Shown here: positions 16,371 to 25,049 of the stretch, piece by piece
Numbering within the stretch: position 1 is the stretch's first letter
How the letters are laid out: every line of letters begins with the position of its first letter
Assembly (NCBI RefSeq): GCF_024623455.1
Contig: NZ_JANIPJ010000010.1
Span: forward strand, 49,195-113,194
Direction: 5' to 3'
Source: Paenibacillus soyae
Lineage (GTDB): Bacteria; Bacillota; Bacilli; Paenibacillales; Paenibacillaceae
DNA: 64,000 nucleotides
The notes under the pieces: generated by a model
Told to the model about the DNA's origin: nothing
The model's input: only the letters and a program-made list of their open reading frames with translations
Database searches by the model: none
Made by a program: the position numbers and the translations under genes

Positions 16371-16820
16371 TTAATAAGTCAGAATAACGACGGCTGCCGC
16401 GGCAATCGGCCAAGCCAGCAAGGCGGCAATAACCTTTCCCCAATGCGGGCCTCCCTCCGTCAGCTGCTGCAGCAGATCAATAAGGAAATAGGCGAGGGCG
16501 GTTGCCGCAAAGGCCAGGTTGAAAAACGGTGTTAGGTTGACTGCAGAGGCGAAGAGAGCGCCAAAGCCAGCATGGCCTAGACCGGAAATGACGAGGCCGA
16601 CCGGGCGATTCGGAATTCGTTTCGTCGCCAGCTCGAAAAATACGGATATAACCGAGCCATACAAAAAGACGACGGGCGAGGCCGTAAGAGCGGTAATGCC
16701 GACTACGGCCAAGAGCCCGGATCCCGCACCATAGCCGTCGGACATCGTATAGGCCATAAAGAAGGCCATAGCGGCGGTCGCTCCGTAAGCGCTAATCATT
16801 TTGCGGGCGAACATTCGCAT
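16371..16820 (-). CDS. Polytopic membrane protein of unknown function
   Basis: This 149-residue protein has four predicted transmembrane helices (about 10-25, 36-58, 75-95, 97-115) and a final one at 126-148. Its middle (VVFLYGSVISVFFELATKRI ... GHAGFGALFA) resembles the protein at 36209-36979 (IVLLYGSLVSMAMDFVTRR ... GHMLFGALFA), so the two are paralogues. The ATG lies 1 bp from the stop of the upstream gene, and a GAGGGCG site lies within that gene, indicating coupled translation. Function unknown. Confidence 0.7.
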   Translation of the reverse strand: MRMFARKMISAYGATAAMAFFMAYTMSDGYGAGSGLLAVVGITALTASPVVFLYGSVISVFFELATKRIPNRPVGLVISGLGHAGFGALFASAVNLTPFFNLAFAATALAYFLIDLLQQLTEGGPHWGKVIAALLAWPIAAAAVVILTY

Positions 16821-16821
16821 G

Positions 16822-17280
16822 TCAGACGCCCTCTTTCCGTCCCGATCTTGCGGAAATCAGTCTCCATACGGCGACCGCTACTCCCGCCACAACGGCGGAA
16901 ACGCCGATCCAGATAGGCGCCGTGGCCCATTTGCTGACAGAAGCGCCGTAAGGACCCGAATAAACCGCCGCCACGAACGTGCCGTCCTCCGTTTTCACCG
17001 CGATCCGATCCCGCTCGAGGCCATCCTGAATGGCATAATACGGCGTGCCTTCCGGGAATCGGTTCGAGAAGTTTCCGGAATAGGTTCCCTCCTCATCTGA
17101 ATAATGTGTCACCTGGCCGATTCGATCTCCGATCGACTCCGAAGGAAGCTCTTCCTCCGTCACCGTGTACATCCCGCCGTTATACACGACGAAGCTTGCC
17201 GCCCAGTCCGCAAATACAGATGAAACCATCCCGCCCATCAATAGAACAATCAGCAGCATGGTTCGGAGCCCGTATCGCAT
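16822..17280 (-). CDS. Secreted or membrane-anchored protein of unknown function
   Basis: This 152-residue protein has an N-terminal signal sequence (hydrophobic residues about 6-22, then ADWAAS), an extracytoplasmic middle, a transmembrane helix near 122-142 and a short basic tail (SARSGRKEG). Start: the second ATG (17280) is 7 nt after GAGGAGG; the first (17286) directly abuts it. It is the first gene of the operon with the two small membrane proteins. The C-terminal half of the protein at 36209-36979 has a similar layout of membrane region plus extracytoplasmic part. No family recognised. Confidence 0.68.
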   Translation of the reverse strand: MRYGLRTMLLIVLLMGGMVSSVFADWAASFVVYNGGMYTVTEEELPSESIGDRIGQVTHYSDEEGTYSGNFSNRFPEGTPYYAIQDGLERDRIAVKTEDGTFVAAVYSGPYGASVSKWATAPIWIGVSAVVAGVAVAVWRLISARSGRKEGV

Positions 17281-17365
17281 CCCCATTCCTCCTCAACTTG
17301 TATCCTTTTTTCCTATAACGTTGCGAGCATGGGATTAGTTAGTGCGTCAAAAATTTAGAGTGGAA

Positions 17366-17409
17366 AGTCATAATATTAGAGCGGCCGGGAAAGATCAATT
17401 GTTTATAAT
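17366..17409 (+). promoter_or_regulatory. Activator-type promoter of the surface GH43 gene
   Basis: AGTCATAATATTA (17366-17378) is followed by the -10 box TATAAT (17404-17409), with no good -35 box between them. The same 13-bp element stands at exactly the same distance (38 bp) from TATAAT in front of the binding-protein gene at 28609. The arrangement fits an activator such as the linked AraC-type response regulator binding next to RNA polymerase. Confidence 0.7.
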
Positions 17410-17422
17410 CTAAACATCCCTC

Positions 17423-17436
17423 GGAAAGCGCTTACT
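17423..17436. promoter_or_regulatory. cre-like site just downstream of the GH43 promoter
   Basis: GGAAAGCGCTTACT differs from the cre consensus only at the two end positions. Its central CG is 20 bp after the -10 box, so CcpA would act as a roadblock. The second promoter of the locus has a cre-like site at the same distance. Confidence 0.6.
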
Positions 17437-17561
17437 TTTCTTGTGGTGATAAGCATGCCGCTGCGGAAGAGACGTTCCTGGAACGTCCCCGCAGCATTTA
17501 TGAGCGATCAGGGGGATCGAGCTTGGTTTACAGGTAAATGAAGCAAAGGGGGAGAAGCAAA

Positions 17562-20500
17562 ATGAGCAGGAGCTTTCGGCAACTTTTTACGTTCATCCTC
17601 ATCGCGGCGCTTGTAAGCGCCTCCATTCCCGGAGGCAAGGCCTATGCTTTGGAGAATAGCGTGGAAGAAGGGTTAATGGGCTGGTACAAGCTGGACGCGC
17701 CTTTTGATGTCGCTGGCAAGGGGGTTGCAGAGGACTCCTCCGGCAGCAATAATCATTCCGTTGACGCAATCGGTACGTGGGTGCCGGATGGCGGCGTATA
17801 CGGCGGGGCCCTGTCGTTCAACGGCGTTACCGATCTGATTCAGCTGAATTTGGGATCGGCCCCGACGGGGTCGTACCTGAAGGATGCCTTCACGGAGCAT
17901 TCCGTGTCTTTATGGTTCAAAGCAAACGATACGCAAGCGCAGCAGGTATTGTTCGAACGCGGAGGCAATGCGGCGGGCTTGGCGATTCAATTGAATGCGA
18001 ACAAGCTGGAGGCTGCTGTTGTCAGCGCTAGCTTAAGGACCATTCTATCGGTCGATTTCACGGATACCGCCTCCTGGCATCACGTGATGGTTACGTTCGA
18101 CAATGGGAGCTTTACCATGTACTTGGACGGGGAGGAAACTGCGAGCGCGAGCACGCCTTATAGGCAGGTGAGCGCGGCGCTGAACGAAGCTGCGATCGGC
18201 GCCAAATACGCGGTCTATGCATTCGGAGGAAACAATCAGACGGGAGCCTGGTTCAACGGGATGATCGATAACGTGCGCGTGTATAACAAGGCGATGTCGC
18301 CTTCGATCGAAGTGGCCGAGGTCAGCCTGGATAAGACGCGCTTGGTCACGAAGGTCGGCGGTACGGCGCTGCTCGAAGCTTCCTTCCAGCCGGCCATCGC
18401 GACGAACCGCGACGTCATCTGGACTTCGAGCAATGAATCCGTAGTGACGGTCTCCGGCAACGATTCGGCGCAAGCGGTCATTGCAGCCCAAAAAACGGGG
18501 AGCGCGACGGTTACCGCGAGGTCGGTGGATGGGGGGGTTATGGCTTCCAGCGAAATCATCGTACTTCCGGAGCTGATCTCCATGCCTCTCGAGAACTTGG
18601 AGGCTTGGTATAAGCTGGACGCGCCGTTGCAGCTTGCCGACAAGCAGGTTGCGGAGGATTCCACTGGAAATGCACATCATTCCGTAACCGCTCTGGGCAC
18701 TTGGCTGCCGGGCGGCGGAGTTGACGGGGGCGCCTTTTCTCTTAATGGATCATCGGACATCATTCAACTCAACACGACGAATGTCTCTTTCCTAAGGGAC
18801 GAGTTTGCCGAATTCACCGCCGCCATGTGGTTCAAGCCTCAAGACTTGAACGCCAGACAAGTATTGTTCGAGCGCGGGGGCAATGGGGCAGGACTGGCGA
18901 TTCAAATCAATGAAGGCAAGCTCGAGGCTGCAGTTGCGAATAACACGCCTCAAGCCGGGCGAATGACTCTGTCCACGGAATTGACCGGCGCGGAAGAATG
19001 GCATCATGTCGCGGTATTTTTCAATAACGGCGATTTCAAGCTGTTCTTGGATGGTCATTTGGCCGAAGAGGCGGCTACGCCTTTCGACCAAGTCGCCGCT
19101 GCGGCTAACGAGGGCGCGATCGGAGCAAGATTCAGCGTGGATGCTTTCGAGGGGATGGAGACAGGGGCTTATTTCCACGGGTTTATTGATGACGTTCGAT
19201 TGTACAATGCTGCCGTCCAGCCCGTCATAGGCGTGGTTCATGCGGAAAGCGTCAGCCTGGATCGGACGGCGGTCACGCTGGGCAAGGGCCTCGAGCAGGA
19301 GCTTGTTGCGACGGTTCTCCCGAGGTATGCGACGAATCAGGATGTCGTCTGGTCCTCCAGCGATGAGTCCGTCGCAGCGGTTACGCCGAGCGGCGGCCTG
19401 AAGGCGGTCGTACAAGGATTAGAGGAAGGGACGGCGATCATCACCGTGAGGACTGTCGATGGGAACTATTCGGCTGCGAGCAACGTGACCGTCTCGAATA
19501 TCCCGGTGTCAGGGGTTAGCCTCGCGCCTGCGAACGTGGATATGCTGGTGGGAGCGACGCAGGTCCTGAAGCCGGCGTTCACGCCGGCGAATGCGACGAA
19601 TCAGAAGGTAAGCTGGTCTTCCGATGTTACGTCCGTCGCAACGGTTAACGAATCGGGTGTCATTACGGCGCTTCAAGCGGGAACGGCAACGATCACCGTT
19701 ACGACGGATGATGGGAGTCATGCTGCTTCCGTGAATGTCACAGTCAGGAGCATACCGGTCCGGGAGATCTCTCTGAACCACCCGAAAATCACGTTGGCTA
19801 TGAACAGTACACATCTGTTGTCGGCGACAATCAAGCCTAGTAACGCATCCAATCTTAACATCACATGGTCGTCGTCCGATTCTTCCGTGGCAACGGTCGA
19901 TGCGAGCGGCTGGGTGACGGCCGAAAGACCAGGCGTTGCGATCATTACGGCGACAACCGTAGACGGAGGCTTTGCGGCGAGCAGCGAAGTCACGGTCAAT
20001 GCGTTCGCGGTCAAGGAAGTAGATAATCTGTTCCGCGTCCAGTCGGGACCGGACCTAGGCAAGAAGGCAACTCTCTACGACGGAACGATCGAGAAGTATA
20101 ACGGCTACTACTATGCGATGGGAACCGGCACGAATGGGTACGTCTATCGCTCGAAGGACATGATTCATTGGGAAAGCCCTTATCAAATGATCTGGAGTCC
20201 TTACCCGACAACCCCGGTAGATCCCAATTATTTCGAGTACGGAGCCTCGGATATGCTCTTCCATAACGGGGCTATGTTCTATACGTTCAACGGAACCTCG
20301 TTAATCTACGGCGACCCGGGTACGATGAACACGAAGCCCGATTTCCGTCATCCCTACTGGGAGAACAGGTATGACCTCGGAATCGATCCGCAGCTGTTCA
20401 TCGCGCATAACGGAAATTTGGTGTTCCAGCGCAAGGTGAATCCGGACGAGGCGGACCCGAATACCGGGGCGGCTAAGCCGGGGCGCGCCGGCGCATGGCT

Positions 20501-23500
20501 TTGGAACGTGAAATCGTTCTTCGATGAAAGGGGCAATCCGGCACGCGGCCAAGCGATCGAGACCGTGACGACGCAGAAGGGCCACTGGGCTAATATTAAC
20601 TTCGTCAATTTCGAAGGGGCGGAGCTCTACTACCATAACGGCCAGTATTACATGTTGTACGTGGGCAATCAGATGTTCCCGGAAACGGGTCTTTATGAAA
20701 CCGGGGTCGCGCAGGCCGGCGATTACAATGAAATCACGAACGATTCCAAATATCCAGGCAAGCTGCTCGCCCGCAATGTCGAAGAGTTGATCCTGAAATA
20801 CCGCGTGATCTTGCCGACGGCGGAGCACGGCGGTCAGCCGTATCAATACACCTTTACCAGGCCTCAAGCAGGATGGAACGGCGCCGGTTCCAATGAGGAA
20901 GGCTGGGTGTTCGGCGAGGGCGGCTTCGGCTGGCCGGAAGAGAACCGGGCCAAAATTCCAAGCATCTATAACGACGGCAAAAGGACGGGAGCCGAGATTT
21001 GGGCGCATCCGGAAGGTCCGGCCGCCATGTGGGCGAAACGTTCCTTCGAACTGGATTCCGTTCCGGAGACAACGGCTCTGCGTTACCGATTGCAGGGCAA
21101 CGGCAAGCTGTATGTGAACGGCAAGGAGCTGCTCGCGTTTGACGGCCAGCAGCGGGCTTACAGTATGGTAGAGGTTCCCGCCGGCATGCTGCGGACCGGG
21201 GAGAACGTAATCGCCGTAGAGATCAGCAAGAACACCAGCGCTCCGCTCAATTTCTACCATCTGGATTTCGGTCTGTATGATACGAAAAGTCATCCGGTCG
21301 AATCCGACATCGTCGGGCCGTCCCAGCCGAATGTGATCAAAGGGCCGAACGGGTTCGAGACTTGGGTGACCTATAAAGCATTCTGGAACAGCAGCGAAGG
21401 GCAAGGGAAGGATCGCATTTACTTCTGGGATCAGGAGATGGTTGCCGATGGACCGACCGGCTATGATTCCGAGGGTCTTCATCCGGATGCCTGGACGCCG
21501 ACGTTCCAGGACCGTTTCGATTCGGAAGCCAGCCTAGGGCATTACGAAATCCCCCAGGCGGATGTATCGATCGATAACGGGGCGTTGTACTTGGGCGCGC
21601 CTGGCGATTCGCAACGGGTGCTGCTGCAAGGGTATGAAGCGGAAAACTTCTACATGGAGACCAACATTCGGTTCGACGACAACGATTTCGGAGACGAGGG
21701 GCAGGCCGGTATCGTCGTATGGCATCAGGATGAAGACAATTATATGAATCTGTTAATTGACCGCGATGAGAGGAATCTTGTCATCGAGTCCCGCATTGAC
21801 GGAGTTTCGGATAGCTCGGCAACGGATTTGCCGTCTACGTTCTCCTTCCTGCATGATGACCCGCGCGCGGCGGACTTTGGGGAGCAATATCATACGCTTC
21901 AGGTGTATAAGAACGGGTCTAAGGTGTTTGCGGAGCTGGATCATTATACGCTGAACGACGATCGGCCGGTATTCGAGCATGATGCTATCGCGGCTAAAGG
22001 ACAAATCGGCTTGATCAGCAACAAGGCGAAGGTTCGAATGGATAACGTGACGGTGACGACCGGGTGGAGCGAATATGGCACTTACATGGGCGGTTGGGAC
22101 GAATCATGGTCAGTATCCGAAGAGGGCTTGCAGTCTCCGGCGACCGGGAAGGCGCTCACGGCCAAAGGCGATCGGTTGCTCGAGCATGAATTTTCGGTCA
22201 ATGTGAATACCGAAGCTTTGCCGGAATCGGGCGAAGCGGGCGTTATTCTCGCGTATTTCGATGATCGGAATTACGTGGCCGCCGTTACGAATTACGAGAC
22301 CAAACAATTCGAGCTGCGCAAGGTCGTAAACGGCCGGGAGGAGACTATCGAAGCAGCTTCCGCGGCGAGAGATACAATCTACGGACACATCAACTACGAG
22401 GAGGGCGGCCAGCGCGAGTATGTGTACGATCTGCGCGGAGAAGCGGAGATTTCGTCGGCCAAGATTTTATGGACCCACGGTCCGTTCCAATACATGAACA
22501 GGTTCTTCGAGCTTCCCGATTCGAACTCGGCGGATTTCAAGCTCGACAGCTGGAAGGAAGAATGGAACGCCGTACCGTTCTCGTATCAAGATAAAGGAAG
22601 GGGCGATTATCATATCGCCGATTTCGAGAACCCTGTCACAACCAAGCAGCTGAAGCTGAGCGTACCTTCGGAATCGAATCGTCCCTTTACATTCGTAGTG
22701 CGGGAAGAGATCAGCTCGCAAAACTTCTATAAGGTTGTCCGTTCGAAGGGGAAAATCTACGTTTGGGTGAATAACAAACTGATCTTCGACGCGGAGGATC
22801 CTTTCGAAGACAGACCCGCTCAGGCCGGCCTGTATACGGATGGAATCCAGGCGACTTATAACGCCTTGACCAGCTTTGACGTATCGGGGACGCTAACAAC
22901 AGACGATCTCGAGACCGGGGTGCCTGATGGCGGCTCCGGGCCGGGGGGACCTCCTGCGGGTGGAGGCACCGCGCCGACACCGGGAAGCAAGGAACGGCAG
23001 ACGGATGTAAGTCCGGAACAAAGCCGGCAACTGGAGCTGGAAGAAGGTGTGAAGATTCATATTCCTGCAGGCGCCGTCTCGACGAAAGGAACGATTAGCG
23101 TCTCGGTCGTCGAGCCGGACCAGGTTCCTGCAAGCGGCGATCTGCAAGCCGTCAGCCGGGTTTTCGAAATGTCCAGTACGGCGGGCAGCCGGTTCTCCAA
23201 GCCGCTTGTGCTTTCATTCGTCTACGATGCCAAGCAATTGAAATCAGGTAGTCAGCCGGCCGTGTACTATTACCATGAAAGCCAGAAGCGCTGGATCTTC
23301 ATCGGCGGAACCGTCAATGAAGAAGAAGGAACGGTCCGCGTGAATGTCGATCACTTTACGAAATTTGCCGTCTTTGCCTATGAAGCGGCCACGATGACGG
23401 ATATGGCGAAGCACTGGGCGGCAAGCTACGTTCTCCGCCTCGCGGGGATGAATGTCGCAGCCGGATACCCGGATGGAAGCTTCCGGCCGGAAGGCTTCGT

Positions 23501-23951
23501 CACGAGATTCGAATTCGCGAAGATGCTGACCTCGGCTCTTGGTCTTGAAGCAGCTTCCCGCGGCACGGGCTTCTCGGATGACGAGAATATTCCGTCATGG
23601 GCGAAGCAGCACGTCGCGGCCGCGGCCCAAACGGGCCTGATTCTCGGTTACGAGGAAGACGGCCTGACTAGCTTCAAGGGCGACCGAACGGTGACGCGTG
23701 CGGAAGCTGCCGTTATGACGGCAAGAGCGTTGAACCTCTACGCAACCAGCGTCGTCGGCTTGACGGACAAAGCGCCGGAATGGAAAGACGCCTCGGACAT
23801 TCCGGCCTGGGCGAAGCCGTCGATCGATCAGGCTCTGTCTGCGGGCATCCTTAATGGCTACGACGATGGCTCTTTCAGCGCGAGCCAATTCACGTCAAGA
23901 GGGGAAGCTGCCGCGATGATTTACAAGCTGTTGGCTGCCTTAGGAATCTAG
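17562..23951 (+). CDS. SLH-anchored multidomain GH43-like glycosidase (2129 aa)
   Basis: This large secreted, cell-surface protein has a signal peptide (residues 1-31). Domains in order: LamG/concanavalin-like (about 35-247), Big_2 Ig-like (250-333), a second LamG-like (343-551), three Big_2 (560-816) and a five-bladed propeller of GH43 type (820-1312). The propeller shows ATLYDGTIEKYNGYYY, GIDPQLF and FEGAELYYHNGQYY as the expected Asp/Asp/Glu positions; an inserted beta-sandwich lies near 1100-1230. Two further LamG-like sandwiches, a Gly/Pro linker, a ZU5-like domain (about 1810-1940) and three SLH repeats (1945-2129) complete it. Start: GGGGGAG is 7 nt before the ATG at 17562. It probably cuts arabinose-containing polymer at the surface for the importer downstream. 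Specificity is inferred from the linked GH51 gene. Confidence 0.88.
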   Translation: MSRSFRQLFTFILIAALVSASIPGGKAYALENSVEEGLMGWYKLDAPFDVAGKGVAEDSSGSNNHSVDAIGTWVPDGGVYGGALSFNGVTDLIQLNLGSAPTGSYLKDAFTEHSVSLWFKANDTQAQQVLFERGGNAAGLAIQLNANKLEAAVVSASLRTILSVDFTDTASWHHVMVTFDNGSFTMYLDGEETASASTPYRQVSAALNEAAIGAKYAVYAFGGNNQTGAWFNGMIDNVRVYNKAMSPSIEVAEVSLDKTRLVTKVGGTALLEASFQPAIATNRDVIWTSSNESVVTVSGNDSAQAVIAAQKTGSATVTARSVDGGVMASSEIIVLPELISMPLENLEAWYKLDAPLQLADKQVAEDSTGNAHHSVTALGTWLPGGGVDGGAFSLNGSSDIIQLNTTNVSFLRDEFAEFTAAMWFKPQDLNARQVLFERGGNGAGLAIQINEGKLEAAVANNTPQAGRMTLSTELTGAEEWHHVAVFFNNGDFKLFLDGHLAEEAATPFDQVAAAANEGAIGARFSVDAFEGMETGAYFHGFIDDVRLYNAAVQPVIGVVHAESVSLDRTAVTLGKGLEQELVATVLPRYATNQDVVWSSSDESVAAVTPSGGLKAVVQGLEEGTAIITVRTVDGNYSAASNVTVSNIPVSGVSLAPANVDMLVGATQVLKPAFTPANATNQKVSWSSDVTSVATVNESGVITALQAGTATITVTTDDGSHAASVNVTVRSIPVREISLNHPKITLAMNSTHLLSATIKPSNASNLNITWSSSDSSVATVDASGWVTAERPGVAIITATTVDGGFAASSEVTVNAFAVKEVDNLFRVQSGPDLGKKATLYDGTIEKYNGYYYAMGTGTNGYVYRSKDMIHWESPYQMIWSPYPTTPVDPNYFEYGASDMLFHNGAMFYTFNGTSLIYGDPGTMNTKPDFRHPYWENRYDLGIDPQLFIAHNGNLVFQRKVNPDEADPNTGAAKPGRAGAWLWNVKSFFDERGNPARGQAIETVTTQKGHWANINFVNFEGAELYYHNGQYYMLYVGNQMFPETGLYETGVAQAGDYNEITNDSKYPGKLLARNVEELILKYRVILPTAEHGGQPYQYTFTRPQAGWNGAGSNEEGWVFGEGGFGWPEENRAKIPSIYNDGKRTGAEIWAHPEGPAAMWAKRSFELDSVPETTALRYRLQGNGKLYVNGKELLAFDGQQRAYSMVEVPAGMLRTGENVIAVEISKNTSAPLNFYHLDFGLYDTKSHPVESDIVGPSQPNVIKGPNGFETWVTYKAFWNSSEGQGKDRIYFWDQEMVADGPTGYDSEGLHPDAWTPTFQDRFDSEASLGHYEIPQADVSIDNGALYLGAPGDSQRVLLQGYEAENFYMETNIRFDDNDFGDEGQAGIVVWHQDEDNYMNLLIDRDERNLVIESRIDGVSDSSATDLPSTFSFLHDDPRAADFGEQYHTLQVYKNGSKVFAELDHYTLNDDRPVFEHDAIAAKGQIGLISNKAKVRMDNVTVTTGWSEYGTYMGGWDESWSVSEEGLQSPATGKALTAKGDRLLEHEFSVNVNTEALPESGEAGVILAYFDDRNYVAAVTNYETKQFELRKVVNGREETIEAASAARDTIYGHINYEEGGQREYVYDLRGEAEISSAKILWTHGPFQYMNRFFELPDSNSADFKLDSWKEEWNAVPFSYQDKGRGDYHIADFENPVTTKQLKLSVPSESNRPFTFVVREEISSQNFYKVVRSKGKIYVWVNNKLIFDAEDPFEDRPAQAGLYTDGIQATYNALTSFDVSGTLTTDDLETGVPDGGSGPGGPPAGGGTAPTPGSKERQTDVSPEQSRQLELEEGVKIHIPAGAVSTKGTISVSVVEPDQVPASGDLQAVSRVFEMSSTAGSRFSKPLVLSFVYDAKQLKSGSQPAVYYYHESQKRWIFIGGTVNEEEGTVRVNVDHFTKFAVFAYEAATMTDMAKHWAASYVLRLAGMNVAAGYPDGSFRPEGFVTRFEFAKMLTSALGLEAASRGTGFSDDENIPSWAKQHVAAAAQTGLILGYEEDGLTSFKGDRTVTRAEAAVMTARALNLYATSVVGLTDKAPEWKDASDIPAWAKPSIDQALSAGILNGYDDGSFSASQFTSRGEAAAMIYKLLAALGI

Positions 23952-23969
23952 CATAACCTTAAACCCTCG

Positions 23970-24013
23970 GACAGAGGCCATTATCTTACGGTGATGGTCT
24001 CTGTCTATTTTAT
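23970..24013 (+). terminator. Terminator after the surface GH43 gene
   Basis: ACAGAGGCCATTATC and GTGATGGTCTCTGT form a long stem with one mismatch, followed by a T-rich stretch (CTATTTTAT). Confidence 0.8.
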
Positions 24014-24161
24014 ATTCACAAAATGTTAGATTTACTCGACAAAAATGAATGGATAAGTTTATGATGAAGCTAATAAGAAAGCGGTTTATTTGGAAATATA
24101 ACCATCCCGTAATTTGCAATTTGTAAGAAGATACGACTAAGAATGGAGGGCGAACGGAGCC

Positions 24162-25019
24162 GTGCTGCAGGAATACGAATACGAATTTGCGGAGTTTTTC
24201 TATTATACGCCTGGGCCGTTCGATATGGAGTCGGGAATTTGGCCCATTCGGGCGGGGCGCACCAAGGCTAAGCCCAATTATAAGGTGGGGCCTAAACGGA
24301 TCGAATGCTACAGCATTCACTTCATACAGGAAGGGAAGCTTCGTTTGCAATTCGATCACGAGCAGATTGAGCTGCAGCGGGGCGATATCTTCTGTTTGTT
24401 CCCGGAGCGGACTTATTGCTACGAAAGAATACCGTCGGAGCAATCGCTTCGGATGAGCTGGCTGGCGATTGGCGGCGACAGGGCGAGGCCGCTACTGGGG
24501 CTGGCGGGACTGACCGAGGAGAGGCCTTACCGCAGGACAGCCAATACGCCGCAGGTCGGTTTGTCCGCCGAACGCGCAGTGAATGCGCTCGGGGCGGCCG
24601 GACAGTGGACAGCCGCGGCGGCGATCGAGCTGCAAAGCCTTATATGGGGGCTATTCGCCGATCTGACGAAGGCTGCGACGTCGACGCGCGAATCGGGACA
24701 AGCCGATTGGGTCCGCGCCTGCATGAGCTATATCGAGCTGCACGCTACGGAAGGGATTTCGGTACAGCAGGTGGCGGATTTCGCGGGCGTGCACCGTTCC
24801 TATTTGTCCCAGACGTTCGCAAGCCAGACGGGCTTGTCGCCCATGAAATATTTGCAGAAGGTCCGCATGGAGAAAGCGAGGCGGCTGCTCGGCGAGTCGG
24901 ATGCGACAATGACGGAGGTGGCTTTGTCGCTGGGTTACCCGAATTTATACGCGTTCACCAGAGCGTACAGGACCTATCACAAGGAGCCCCCAGCAGCCGG
25001 ACGCGCAGCAAGGGATTAA
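24162..25019 (+). CDS. AraC-family transcriptional regulator
   Basis: This 285-residue regulator has an N-terminal cupin-type sensing domain (about 20-150, with a segment reading QLQRGDIFCLFPERTYCYE-like) and a C-terminal AraC helix-turn-helix pair (about 190-282, with SVQQVADFAGVHRSYLSQTF and MTEVALSLGYPNLYAFTRAY). The start is GTG, 11 nt after GGAGGG. It lies between the surface enzyme and the two-component genes, 30 bp before the kinase. It is probably a second, sugar-responsive layer of control for the arabinan locus. The ligand is not known. Confidence 0.9.
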   Translation: MLQEYEYEFAEFFYYTPGPFDMESGIWPIRAGRTKAKPNYKVGPKRIECYSIHFIQEGKLRLQFDHEQIELQRGDIFCLFPERTYCYERIPSEQSLRMSWLAIGGDRARPLLGLAGLTEERPYRRTANTPQVGLSAERAVNALGAAGQWTAAAAIELQSLIWGLFADLTKAATSTRESGQADWVRACMSYIELHATEGISVQQVADFAGVHRSYLSQTFASQTGLSPMKYLQKVRMEKARRLLGESDATMTEVALSLGYPNLYAFTRAYRTYHKEPPAAGRAARD

Positions 25020-25049
25020 CCCGCAAAATTCGGAAAGGAGATTTCCGTT

